Shown here: one piece after another, positions 14,473-23,569 of the stretch
Position numbering within the stretch: position 1 is the stretch's first letter
How the letters are laid out: every line of letters starts with the position of its first letter
DNA from: Capnocytophaga cynodegmi DSM 19736
GTDB lineage: Bacteria > Bacteroidota > Bacteroidia > Flavobacteriales > Flavobacteriaceae
Direction: 5' to 3'
NCBI RefSeq assembly: GCF_000379185.1
Contig: NZ_KB900715.1
Location: 193,197-235,235 of the forward strand
Length of the DNA: 42,039 bases
The notes under the pieces: generated by a model
Database searches by the model: none
Told to the model about the DNA's origin: nothing
The model's input: only the letters and a program-made list of their open reading frames with translations
Program-made: the position numbers and the translations under genes

Positions 14473-16638
14473 ATGACTAACTCACTCAAAATAAAGCTTA
14501 TTTCGTGTTTAATATTCTCTTTTTTAGGGGAGTGTTTTTTGTATTCTCAATGCCAAGGCGGAACGCAAGTAGGACAAGTGATCACGCCTGAGTGGGGACT
14601 TGGAGATAATACAGGAGTAGAGACTCCAATAAGCAAAAACAACTACATAGTACTTAATGTAATAAAAGGCATTCAATATGAGATTGATGCACATAAAGAC
14701 AATCTTAATATTTGCTCGGAAGGAAATGAAATAAACATAGATGATACTTCTTCATCATTTTTAAATCCTAAAACTAGGTTTACCCCCACTTTCTCAGGAG
14801 AATTAAAAATTTATTATAGAGGCTTATTCAGTAGAATTAAGATCAAGGTCGCTGGAAAGAGAAACACAACAGACACACCCAATACACCTCCTTCTCAAAC
14901 AAATAAATGGCGAATTCATTTTTATGGAGAACAAAACAATATTGCTCCAGAAAGTGGAAGAGATGCCCGATTCCAAAATTATCTAGGATATCGAGATGAA
15001 AATGAAAGTTTTCATTTTTTTAGTTCACATGTTGTTAAAGATATAACTCCCATTGGCGTTTTTTCTGATAGTGTTGAAAGGCTTAAAGTTTCAAATTACT
15101 TCTCAACTAAAGCTTTTATGAAAACCACCCGAAAAGGTTTGTACTATGTCACTTTAGGGGCGGATGATGGTACTCGCCTTTCTGTGGACAATCAACCAGT
15201 TTATGATAATTGGAGAACTAGTCGTAGTACAGGTTACAGACCAGTTGAAAATCAAATAATCAAATTAACAGGAGACAACACTCTTCATTATGAATACTTT
15301 AACAAAAGTGTTCCCCTTAAGTATTTGTTTGAAATTAGTGATCATAACAAGATTATTGAAAACACCATTATTGGAGAGCAAACTATTTGCCAAGGTGGTC
15401 AAGCTTATACCATAACGGGAGATGACTTTAATAGAAGACAACAACAAGGCTATAATGCGGCATTTGACTTCCAATGGTATTACTCAACATCTTCTGACGG
15501 CAGTAACCGTGCCTATATCATTGGAGCAACTTCAAAAGATTATACGCCAGATACAAACACCGATTTTAATGAAGCTGGTGTGTATTACCTTTTTAGAGAA
15601 GCTTCAGTTCGTTTCAAAAATATTGGAATGGGAGAAAAAAGGGAGAATATTTTTTCTAACCCTGTAAGAATAGAAATTTTAAAGAAACCGAGCGTCAGCA
15701 TAAGACCTAGTTCAAAAAGGCTTTGCCAAGGAGGGATTGCTGAGATCAAAGTTGTGGTAAATAATGGTAGTGGAGGAACACCGCCTTTTACACTTTCTTA
15801 TAAGGTAAATGGCATAACTTCACAAATCAACAGCAACGAGAATACGTTCAATATTCCTATCAATTCTAACCAAGCAGGAACATTTAAGTATGAATACATA
15901 TCCATTACTGATGGCAAAAGCTGTACAACCTCAATACACAAAACTGACAATATTACAATAAATCCCTTACCCACAGCTACATTCTTGGAGCAGAATACCA
16001 CACTATGTTTAAATACACCAGAGCAACATATTACGTGGGCAACTTTTACAGGGACACCTCCTTTCACTGTGAGAGTCAAGGGTTCAAAGACAGAAGGAGC
16101 TTCTGAAGAAAAGGAATACTCATTGGAAAATAACCAAAATAGGTTAGTCATAAAACACAATCCTAATGATAAAGGTGAGTTTACTTATGAGATTTTGTGG
16201 GTTAGAGACGCGAACGGTTGTACTACGTATTTCACTGACAAGAAGAAGGTAATAAATGTGGTAGCTCCTTCCATAGCTCCTTTTCAGGATGTTGCGTGGT
16301 GTTTGCCCGAAATTGTATCGGCGGTTTATGATAATAACGGAAATACCATCATAACGGAAAATAGTTATGTATTGCCTTTGGGAGATACAGCACTTGATGT
16401 AGTGGTAAATTCAGTTCCTTGTTGCCCAAATCCTACCTTGAAATGGACAATCAATAACGATTTGAGTAATACGCGAACGGGTCAGCCATCCACTTTGGGG
16501 AATATATCTTTTGAAAATGCGACTTCCTCCGATAAAACTTATACCATAACCTATTGGCTAGAATGCAACGGACAAAAATATAACCATATAACGCGACAAG
16601 TGCGGATTACCCCACGACCCAACCTTGAATTTCAATAA
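14473..16638 (+). CDS. Large secreted multidomain protein with PA14-like and Ig-like domains (operon gene 1)
   Basis: 721 residues with a signal peptide ending near residue 25 (CFLYSQ). About 27-125 is a beta module often found at the start of secreted Bacteroidota proteins (NYIVLNVIKGIQYEI ... GELKIYYRG). About 140-290 resembles PA14: GLYYVTLGADDGTRLSVDNQ then VYDNW, a carbohydrate- or ligand-binding fold. From ~300 come four or so Ig/PKD-like repeats, each with a Cys near its start (TICQGG, LCQGGI, LCLNTP, WCLPEI). The protein ends PRPNLEFQ without a T9SS sorting domain, so how it reaches the surface is unclear. The next gene starts 39 bases later on the same strand. I do not recognise a named family for the whole protein. 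A structural surface or adhesin role is an inference. Confidence 0.85.
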   Translation: MTNSLKIKLISCLIFSFLGECFLYSQCQGGTQVGQVITPEWGLGDNTGVETPISKNNYIVLNVIKGIQYEIDAHKDNLNICSEGNEINIDDTSSSFLNPKTRFTPTFSGELKIYYRGLFSRIKIKVAGKRNTTDTPNTPPSQTNKWRIHFYGEQNNIAPESGRDARFQNYLGYRDENESFHFFSSHVVKDITPIGVFSDSVERLKVSNYFSTKAFMKTTRKGLYYVTLGADDGTRLSVDNQPVYDNWRTSRSTGYRPVENQIIKLTGDNTLHYEYFNKSVPLKYLFEISDHNKIIENTIIGEQTICQGGQAYTITGDDFNRRQQQGYNAAFDFQWYYSTSSDGSNRAYIIGATSKDYTPDTNTDFNEAGVYYLFREASVRFKNIGMGEKRENIFSNPVRIEILKKPSVSIRPSSKRLCQGGIAEIKVVVNNGSGGTPPFTLSYKVNGITSQINSNENTFNIPINSNQAGTFKYEYISITDGKSCTTSIHKTDNITINPLPTATFLEQNTTLCLNTPEQHITWATFTGTPPFTVRVKGSKTEGASEEKEYSLENNQNRLVIKHNPNDKGEFTYEILWVRDANGCTTYFTDKKKVINVVAPSIAPFQDVAWCLPEIVSAVYDNNGNTIITENSYVLPLGDTALDVVVNSVPCCPNPTLKWTINNDLSNTRTGQPSTLGNISFENATSSDKTYTITYWLECNGQKYNHITRQVRITPRPNLEFQ

Positions 16639-16677
16639 AATATTAACAAATAATTTATTAACTCCAATTTTTTAACA

Positions 16678-17715
16678 ATGAGAAAGTTAATTTTAAGTAC
16701 GGCTTTAGCCATTTTTTCAGCAAGTGCTTATGCACAGAATACACCAGCAAATGATTGTACTCCAGACCAAAACAAACCTGCCGTCGGAACAACCTACACC
16801 TATCAGGTTAGTATTCCTACAGCCAATGGCTTTACAGGAAATGGTAAGTACCATTGGTATATTACCCAGCAAACCGACTTATTAGGAGGAAGAAAAATAG
16901 AAAATACTAATAATTTTTTCTCCGTTGGTTCTGCAGCAGATAAAGCCTCCTACAACGACGAAAACAACACCAAAAACCCATTGGAATTGACTTGGAAAGC
17001 AGACGCTTTGACAACTAATGACCCTTTCTATTTAGTGGTTAAATACACTGAAGAAAAAGATAATTGTCAAACAAGTAATATAAAAGCTATCAAAATTAAG
17101 CCTCTTAACAACTTCAAGCTAAATGTTACACCAGTTAAAGATGAAAACGGAACTGCTTTTACTAGTGGACAAGAAAGAATTTGTGCGGCGGATATTACTT
17201 CTGCTACTATTATTGGAGAAAAAGTAAAATATGTTTATGGAAAAACCACACTTTATTACAAAGTTGAGATGAGTGGTTTCACAGGTAATTGGAAACCAAC
17301 TATATCATTACCTCAACTTTTAGGACATACAAAAACAGAAACTGATGCTACAAATAGAACATATGAGTCAATAGAGTGGAAAACAGGAACTAATGCGTTT
17401 CAAACTTTTTCTAATTCGTTCAACGTAAGTTCTCAAATAACAAATTTAACTACAGATAATCCTACTACCGAAAATTCTTTTATATTAAAGGTTGTTATTG
17501 ATAATGGTACTTATGAGGGACTTACAGAAGAAAACGTTACACTTTCTTCTAAAGGTAATATGATCCTTGCTGATGGTAACTTAGGTGCAAGAGATGTTGA
17601 TGACAATTGTGGTGAAATCACGAATGATGCTAACAATAGAAAAGCTAATCAAATTATTTTAGCAAGACCAACTGTTAATGCTCAATCTGGTGAGTTTATA
17701 ATTCAAATTCAATAA
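16678..17715 (+). CDS. Secreted Ig-like domain protein (operon gene 2)
   Basis: 345 residues with signal peptide MRKLILSTALAIFSASAYAQ. The N-terminal module (~25-150) has the pattern YTYQVSIP ... YHWYIT ... LELTWKA ... FYLVVKYTE ... CQTSNIKAIKIKP. This parallels the first module of gene 3 (STFSVSDVP ... YTWELYVP ... VQVQWLEAGKYYYKV ... CSSNFKIGTIEV), so the two proteins probably share a domain. The second half is another beta-rich region with single cysteines (RICAADI, DDNCGEI). There is no T9SS sorting domain, lipobox or enzyme motif. It sits in the middle of the operon, 39 bases after gene 1 and 85 before gene 3, and looks like a structural partner. The family is not recognised by name. Confidence 0.85.
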   Translation: MRKLILSTALAIFSASAYAQNTPANDCTPDQNKPAVGTTYTYQVSIPTANGFTGNGKYHWYITQQTDLLGGRKIENTNNFFSVGSAADKASYNDENNTKNPLELTWKADALTTNDPFYLVVKYTEEKDNCQTSNIKAIKIKPLNNFKLNVTPVKDENGTAFTSGQERICAADITSATIIGEKVKYVYGKTTLYYKVEMSGFTGNWKPTISLPQLLGHTKTETDATNRTYESIEWKTGTNAFQTFSNSFNVSSQITNLTTDNPTTENSFILKVVIDNGTYEGLTEENVTLSSKGNMILADGNLGARDVDDNCGEITNDANNRKANQIILARPTVNAQSGEFIIQIQ

Positions 17716-17747
17716 AAAAATTGATAACTTTCTCAAATGCGGCGTAG

Positions 17748-17776
17748 TTTTCTGGAGGTTTTTATACTCCAGAAAA
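17748..17776 (+). other. Hairpin between operon genes 2 and 3
   Basis: A perfect 10-bp stem TTTTCTGGAG / CTCCAGAAAA (17748-17757 and 17767-17776) with a 9-base loop. It is not followed by a T-run, so it is unlikely to terminate. It may protect the upstream mRNA or mark a processing point, giving unequal levels of genes 2 and 3. Confidence 0.6.
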
Positions 17777-17800
17777 TTACACCTCTCACAGAGAACATAA

Positions 17801-18970
17801 ATGCTCAGGCAAAACAGACATATCACTCCTATATTCTTGTGGGTATTAAGCCTACTAACTTGTTGCTTTGTCAGTACAATTTCTGCACAGAGTAGGATTG
17901 TTGTTGGGCAAACTTCCACATTTTCTGTCAGTGACGTACCTCAAAGCACGTACACTTGGGAGTTGTATGTACCTACTTCAAATTTAGATTTTGCCAAAAC
18001 AGCAGGAAATTGTCCTCCTTCCAAAGCAATTTTTCTTAACGGAAATACTGGAAATCAAGTACAAGTACAGTGGCTTGAAGCAGGAAAATACTATTATAAA
18101 GTACAAATTTCTGATGGATGTTCTTCTAACTTCAAAATAGGAACTATTGAGGTAGTTGAAGTTGTTCCTCCTCCAAAAATTAATATAAAATACAATTGTG
18201 ATAACGCTACGGCTTTGCTTGAGGCGTCCGATTATACTGGAACATTACTATGGAATACAGGTGAAACTACGTCTTCGATTGTAGTAGACACTAAAGACAT
18301 TCCAAAAGGAAACACCGTATCTTATTGGGTACAACAAACTGTTAATGGCATCCAAAGTGAACTTACAACAGTACATATTGAACGAAATTTACCAGCCAAA
18401 CAGCCTGATGTTTCAGCCTTCCCTGTACGTATCTATTTAGGTCAGTCGGTGAGCATTACAAGTATTCAGTGTGGTGATGACACTGTACGTTGGTTTGCAG
18501 ATGCTGCCCTTACGCAGGAAATCAATCAGTCTGAAGTAATTCCTTCAAATTCTACTACTTATTATGCTGTTTGTCAAACGGAAAAAGGCTGTCAAAGCCA
18601 AGCAATAAGCCTACTAGTTGAGGTTATTTCCAACAATTCGTGTGAGGAAGACTTTAAAAATATGTTTATCCCTAATGCATTGTCTTTGAATGATGATGGT
18701 GCTAACGACATATGGCAATTAGAAGACCTCAAAAAGTATTGCGAAAAATGCAACAAGAAAAACGTTGTTACCATCTTTAACCGTTGGGGAGTAAAAGTGT
18801 ACGAAAAAGAAAACTATATGCTTGATGGTGAACGCTTCAACGGATTCTCCGAGCACAAACGCACTGTAAGCAAAGAGGTTTTACCTAACGGAACCTATTT
18901 CTATGTCATTACTTTTGACGATGGTAAACAAAAGACAGGATACATTTACATCCGTTCGGGTACACTTTAA
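17801..18970 (+). CDS. T9SS type-B sorting-domain protein (operon gene 3)
   Basis: 389 residues with a signal peptide ending near residue 29 (VSTISAQ). Three Ig/PKD-like beta modules follow: ~30-125 with YTWELYVP, ~127-200 with LLWNTGETTSSI, and ~205-285 with VRWFADAALTQEI. The C-terminal ~95 residues are the gliding-motility-associated (type B) T9SS sorting domain: MFIPNALSLNDDGANDIWQL, VVTIFNRWGVKVYEKENY, FNG, and the final LPNGTYFYVITF...TGYIYI strands. Type-B substrates are carried over the outer membrane by the type IX system, usually with a PorP/SprF-like barrel. No such barrel gene is in the window. It is the only member of the operon with a sorting signal, so it may anchor or cap an assembly made with genes 1 and 2. 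No enzyme motif is visible. Confidence 0.9.
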   Translation: MLRQNRHITPIFLWVLSLLTCCFVSTISAQSRIVVGQTSTFSVSDVPQSTYTWELYVPTSNLDFAKTAGNCPPSKAIFLNGNTGNQVQVQWLEAGKYYYKVQISDGCSSNFKIGTIEVVEVVPPPKINIKYNCDNATALLEASDYTGTLLWNTGETTSSIVVDTKDIPKGNTVSYWVQQTVNGIQSELTTVHIERNLPAKQPDVSAFPVRIYLGQSVSITSIQCGDDTVRWFADAALTQEINQSEVIPSNSTTYYAVCQTEKGCQSQAISLLVEVISNNSCEEDFKNMFIPNALSLNDDGANDIWQLEDLKKYCEKCNKKNVVTIFNRWGVKVYEKENYMLDGERFNGFSEHKRTVSKEVLPNGTYFYVITFDDGKQKTGYIYIRSGTL

Positions 18971-19130
18971 TTTTAGAATATTCCGTTGTTTTTCTCTTTA
19001 AGTGTATTTTTAAAAACTCTCCTCTTATCATTAAAATAAGTGTATTAGTTTGAAAAATGCTTTTTCCTAAGTTGGTTTTTGTGTTCTACTTTTTTTATTT
19101 ATTTTAGCCCTCCAATTCAAAATAGAATAG

Positions 19131-20012
19131 ATGTCAGCACAATTACGTTTGCATTTCATTGTCTTCCTATGGGGATTTACTGCCGTTTTAGGAAAATTGA
19201 TTTCATTAGATGCCAACCATTTAGTATGGTATCGAATGGGGCTTACGTCTGTTTTTCTTATTGCCTTCATAACTTTTTTTCAAAAGGAAAGCATCTTTGT
19301 ACAAAGAGATTTGGCGGTAAAACTCGTAGGAGTAGGTTCGTTAATGGCGATTCACTGGCTTCTTTTTTTTCATTCAATTAAAATATCAAATGTATCCATC
19401 ACGTTAGCGTGCATCTCTACTGCTACGCTTTTTGTAGCTTTTATAGAACCTTTGGTTTTTCGTCGACGAATTGATTGGACAGAAATACTAATGGGAGTTG
19501 TTATTACAGCCTGTATGTTACTCATCTTCAAAACAGAAATTCGATACAAAGAAGGAATCATTTATGGGATTTTATGTGCTTTTTTTGGAGCTCTCTTTAG
19601 TGTTTTTAACGGCAGATTACACGGACAAACATCTTCGGGGAATATTATAACCTATGAAATTTTTGGAGGATTTTTGATACTCACACTCTATTTTTTGTTT
19701 ACGGATGACCTTGTGGGAGTAGGAACTATTTCTCTAAATGATTTCTGGTGGACGTTATTACTAGCAAGTGTTTTCACAGCTTATCCGATGTTTGAGTCTA
19801 TCCGATTGATGCGATATATATCACCTTTTACATTGGTCTTAGCAGTGAATTTAGAACCCGTTTATGGTATTTTCTTTGCGTATCTTATCTTTGGTGAATC
19901 GGAGCATATGAGTGTTGTTTTCTATCTTGCTTCAGCAGTGATGCTTTTAGCAATTGTATTGAATGGAGTTATAAAAGCGAGAAAGAGAAACAACGAAAAG
20001 TTATTTCATTGA
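19131..20012 (+). CDS. EamA-family (DMT superfamily) inner-membrane transporter
   Basis: 293 residues with about ten transmembrane segments in two five-helix halves, the EamA duplication: LHFIVFLWGFTAVLGKLISL begins half one, and IIYGILCAFFGALFSVFNGR begins half two. Conserved glycine/alanine helix patterns and the closing LEPVYGIFFAYLIFGE motif are typical. The family exports metabolites or amino acids; the substrate cannot be read. The ATG at 19131 is used. The gene converges with the LRR protein gene, with 14 bases between the stops. No clear promoter or terminator is visible around it. Confidence 0.88.
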   Translation: MSAQLRLHFIVFLWGFTAVLGKLISLDANHLVWYRMGLTSVFLIAFITFFQKESIFVQRDLAVKLVGVGSLMAIHWLLFFHSIKISNVSITLACISTATLFVAFIEPLVFRRRIDWTEILMGVVITACMLLIFKTEIRYKEGIIYGILCAFFGALFSVFNGRLHGQTSSGNIITYEIFGGFLILTLYFLFTDDLVGVGTISLNDFWWTLLLASVFTAYPMFESIRLMRYISPFTLVLAVNLEPVYGIFFAYLIFGESEHMSVVFYLASAVMLLAIVLNGVIKARKRNNEKLFH

Positions 20013-20026
20013 AAACAAATAATTTA

Positions 20027-21415
20027 TCACTTAAAAACATTATCCTTCCACAACGGATTTTCTTGATAAATTTCCTTACTTTTTTGAGGCACCACCAGAA
20101 CTCCTTTATAACCTATCGTGCGTGTTATTTCGGGAGGTGTTGGGGCATCTAAACGCATTTCAAGCAGTGAAGAACAACCTCGAAAAGCCTCCAAGCCGAT
20201 TTTCGCAATGGTATTAGGAAGTCTTATTTTTTTCAGAGAGGAACAACCATAAAAAGATTGTACACCAATCACTTGAGTTTGATTTGACAATTTAACTGAA
20301 GCTAAACTTTTACAATCATAAAAGGCTTTATCTCCAATTTCTGTTACCAGATTAGGAATTTCTATCTTCTTTAAATTGATACAATTAGCAAATGCAAAAG
20401 AGCCAATATGACTCAATAGTTTAGACAACTTAACTTCTTGCAAATTCTTGCACTCATTAAACGCTCCAAAAAGTATATCAGTAACACTATTAGGGAACTC
20501 TACATATTTGATACTATGGCAATTACGAAACGAATGCATTCCTATTTTTTCTAACTTTTCTGGCAAAATAACATTTTGCAAACGATGGCAATTCAAAAAC
20601 GTATCATTTTTAATTTGTGCAAGATTTTTGGGAAGAACAACAGATTCTAAACGTGAACAATTGTAGAAAACACTCGTTCCAAGATATACCACAGAATCAG
20701 GCAAATACACTTCTCTTAGTGATTTACAATGTTCAAAAGCATCATTCCCAATATATTCCAAATCTCCCAATATTTTAACAGAATTAAGCAACTCACAGAA
20801 AGCGAATGCACTTGCCCTGATATGAGTAACCCCTGAAGGTATTTGAATGATTTTAAGAGATTTACACTGATAAAATGCTTTTTGCGGAATTTCTGAAATC
20901 TTACTGGAAAGCACCACATTTTTCAAATTGAAGCACTCCATAAATACCCCTTTTCCCAACAAAGTAACCGAATTAGGCAGTTTGATACTCTCAATATTGT
21001 AGCAGGATTTGAAAGCCTCATCTTCAATGATTTGCAATGATTCCGAAAAGTTTACAGAAGTCAGATTAACACAAGAAGTAAATGCATTCTTTCCTATTCG
21101 AACAACCGAATCAGGAATATCAACTGAAGTTAAATTAGTACAATTGAAAAAAGCTCTCTCTTCAATAATTTCTACCGTATTTGGAATTTCAACAAATTGT
21201 AATTGATTACAATCTTTGAAAACCTCCTTTTCAATCATTTTTACAAAATACGGGATTTTTATCTTTCCATCACCGGGAATTTCCTCACAATTACAACCTT
21301 TTAAAACATTATTTTCGATATAGAAAAGTTCCGAATGTTGCTGTGCAAGAAGATTATTTACAAACAATGCTAAAATAAGGATAAAAAAAATCTGAAGTTT
21401 GTAATTCCTATACAT
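20027..21415 (-). CDS. BspA-like leucine-rich-repeat secreted protein
   Basis: 462 residues with a signal peptide ending about residue 24 (NNLLAQ). Sixteen tandem 23-residue repeats follow with the consensus AFxxCxxLxxVxIPxSVxxIGxx, the LRR_5 (BspA/TpLRR) pattern; each has the cysteine. A typical C-terminal cap ends NPLWKDNVFK. BspA-type proteins of oral Bacteroidota and spirochaetes bind host matrix or other bacteria, so an adhesin role is plausible. There is no T9SS sorting domain and no lipobox, so the mature protein may be periplasmic or released. It starts 13 bases after the stop of the OlsF-type gene, on the same strand, and no promoter is seen between them. The two therefore appear to be one transcript. 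Confidence 0.92.
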   Translation of the reverse strand: MYRNYKLQIFFILILALFVNNLLAQQHSELFYIENNVLKGCNCEEIPGDGKIKIPYFVKMIEKEVFKDCNQLQFVEIPNTVEIIEERAFFNCTNLTSVDIPDSVVRIGKNAFTSCVNLTSVNFSESLQIIEDEAFKSCYNIESIKLPNSVTLLGKGVFMECFNLKNVVLSSKISEIPQKAFYQCKSLKIIQIPSGVTHIRASAFAFCELLNSVKILGDLEYIGNDAFEHCKSLREVYLPDSVVYLGTSVFYNCSRLESVVLPKNLAQIKNDTFLNCHRLQNVILPEKLEKIGMHSFRNCHSIKYVEFPNSVTDILFGAFNECKNLQEVKLSKLLSHIGSFAFANCINLKKIEIPNLVTEIGDKAFYDCKSLASVKLSNQTQVIGVQSFYGCSSLKKIRLPNTIAKIGLEAFRGCSSLLEMRLDAPTPPEITRTIGYKGVLVVPQKSKEIYQENPLWKDNVFK

Positions 21416-21428
21416 AATTAATTTTAAG

Positions 21429-23237
21429 TTAATTAGCTTTCATTTTCGCTTCTAGTTCTGCCTGAAATTCCTCCATAACTGGCTTCATTGTACTCTCAGG
21501 AAGGTCAGCAATACGGATGTACATCAAACCATCAATAGCATTGTTAAACATTGGGTCTACGTTGAAAGCAATTACTTTAGCGTTCTGCTTAATATATTTT
21601 TTTATCAAAACAGGTAAACGTAAGTTCCCTGGCTCTAATTCATCGATAATTTTATCAAATTTGTTAAGGTCAGCTTGAGTTTCGTCAAAAATAAAATCTT
21701 TATCAGCATCTTTTATTTTCACTTTAAATTCTTTTTTAGGACGCACATACTGAGCAATATAAGGATCATAAAAATTTGATTTCATAAACTCAATCATCAA
21801 CGATTTCGAAAAATTCGAAAACTGATTACTTATGCTTACGCCTCCCAACAAATAGTGATGTTCTGGATAACGTAATGTAGTGTGTGCAATCCCTTTCCAA
21901 AGAAGGAATAAAGGCATTGGTTTCTGCTGATATTCAGGAATAATGAATGCTCGTCCCATTTCAATGGTTTTGCTCATCATATCATACAATTCGGGTTCGA
22001 AACGGAATAAGTCGTGCGTATAAAAGCCTTCTATTCCATATTTTGGAAAAATTTCAGCTCCCAATCCCATACGATACGCTCCTGCAACTCTCTTAGCTTC
22101 AACGTCCCACAAAAATAAATGATGATAGTACTCATCAAACGAATCCAAATCGATGGAGGCATTCGTCCCCTCCCCTACTTCACGGAACGTGATTTCACGA
22201 AGCCTTCCTATTTCCTTTATTATATTTGGAATATCCTTACAAGGTGCTAAAAAAACCTCATAATTGTTTGTCTTTAGCAAACGATGCCCTTTCTCGGTGA
22301 TGCATTCTATTTCTTTCTCTATCAATTCTGTACCAACAGGTTTAATAATTTCTTCAGGAGTTTTTGGAAATTTATTTGCTTTCAATACAGCAGCCAAAGG
22401 GATAAATTTTCTATCTTGCTCAAATGTATTTGCTAAAATATACGTTTTCTTACGCAGAAATTCTGTGTAAGAATCAATGTCCTTATATTCTTCTTGTACG
22501 TTTACAGATATTGGCTTTCCTATTCGGATGTAGATAGTTCGCTTCCTTTGAGTTAGCAATTCCGAAGGTAATTTTGCCGTGCGTAATGTATCACTAATTT
22601 TTGAAAGCGAATAAAATAATCTGCTATTTTTAGCGTGAAAATAAATGGGGATGACTGGCACCTGGGCCTTTTTAGCAAGTTTCATAGCGGCTTCTTCCCA
22701 AGGTTTATCAACGACAAGCTTGCCTTCGCGACTAACAGAAACTTCTCCTGCAGGAAAAAGCCCCAAAGGCATTCCATCTTGCAAATGCTTGATTGTCTGT
22801 TTAAACCCGATTACACTTGATTTGGCATCTTTATGATTTTCAAACGGATTCACAGGCATCACGTAAGGAGCAAGTGGTTCAATACGTTGCAAGAGGAAGT
22901 TTGCCATAATTTTAAAATCAGGGCGTTTCTCCAAAAGCAACTTCAATAGCAATATCCCATCAATTCCTCCTAATGGATGGTTTGATATTGTGATAAAAGC
23001 TCCTTCTTTGGGAATATTTCTTAAATCTTCCTCAGGAATTTGAAACTGAATTTCAAACTCATCCAAAATTGTATTTAAAAAATCAAGCCCTTGCAAGTGT
23101 TTATTTCTGTCATAAATGGCATTCAACTTTGAAAGCCTAAGTAGCTTCATCAGCACCCAGCCTCCAAAAGTCCCAATAAAACCATATTTGTCAAGGTTTA
23201 TAGCCTTAGCAACCTCTTTTGCACTTACAAGACCCAT
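21429..23237 (-). CDS. olsF: Bifunctional acyltransferase, OlsF-type ornithine-lipid synthase
   Basis: 602 residues with two fused acyltransferase halves. The N-terminal half (~60-270) is PlsC/OlsA-like: SNHPLGGIDG (H87, D93, with five residues between, as in this subgroup) and LFPAGEVS in place of FPEG. The C-terminal half (~330-500) is the GNAT-like OlsB domain: ITFREVGEGTNAS, LFLWDVEAKRVAGAYRMG, EMGRAFI. In this order the family matches OlsF of Serratia and Flavobacterium, which N-acylates ornithine and then O-acylates the product to make phosphorus-free ornithine lipid. The gene is followed 13 bases later by the LRR gene and is divergent from bioB. Substrate could be glycine or another amino acid rather than ornithine, as amino lipids vary in this group. 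Confidence 0.85.
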   Translation of the reverse strand: MGLVSAKEVAKAINLDKYGFIGTFGGWVLMKLLRLSKLNAIYDRNKHLQGLDFLNTILDEFEIQFQIPEEDLRNIPKEGAFITISNHPLGGIDGILLLKLLLEKRPDFKIMANFLLQRIEPLAPYVMPVNPFENHKDAKSSVIGFKQTIKHLQDGMPLGLFPAGEVSVSREGKLVVDKPWEEAAMKLAKKAQVPVIPIYFHAKNSRLFYSLSKISDTLRTAKLPSELLTQRKRTIYIRIGKPISVNVQEEYKDIDSYTEFLRKKTYILANTFEQDRKFIPLAAVLKANKFPKTPEEIIKPVGTELIEKEIECITEKGHRLLKTNNYEVFLAPCKDIPNIIKEIGRLREITFREVGEGTNASIDLDSFDEYYHHLFLWDVEAKRVAGAYRMGLGAEIFPKYGIEGFYTHDLFRFEPELYDMMSKTIEMGRAFIIPEYQQKPMPLFLLWKGIAHTTLRYPEHHYLLGGVSISNQFSNFSKSLMIEFMKSNFYDPYIAQYVRPKKEFKVKIKDADKDFIFDETQADLNKFDKIIDELEPGNLRLPVLIKKYIKQNAKVIAFNVDPMFNNAIDGLMYIRIADLPESTMKPVMEEFQAELEAKMKAN

Positions 23238-23569
23238 ATTTTAAATATCCTTATGTTTTTATTAACAATTTCAGAAGCTACAAAGGTAGAGAATTTAATT
23301 TTAAAAATAAAAAGTTTTAATATAACCACAATATTCCTAACACTCAAAACAACAAATAAACAACTGAAAATAAAACAATTAGATAAAAACAGAATCAAAA
23401 TTATTTTAAAATTGAAATTTATAAATCTTGTCTTTTTTACATAAAAGTTATGAAAAAGAATTAACAACTCATTATATTTATTATTTTTGCAACTCGAAAA
23501 AGTTTTACCAGAACCCCATTTCTTTTCTGGCTTTTTCTAATCATAAAATAAAAATAAATTCATAAGGAT
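23238..23569. promoter_or_regulatory. 332-bp intergenic region between olsF and bioB with two -7 elements
   Basis: Very AT-rich. The minus strand carries TACCTTTG (23281-23288), 43 bases before the olsF start. The plus strand carries TATTTTTG (23482-23489), 80 bases before the bioB start. Neither has a clear TTTG at the right distance. No RNA gene, BirA-like palindrome or reliable small gene was found in the region. Confidence 0.45.

Noticed and set aside
20100-21250. DNA tandem repeat or CRISPR in the LRR gene
   Set aside because: The 69-bp periodicity comes from 23-residue protein repeats and is divergent at DNA level.
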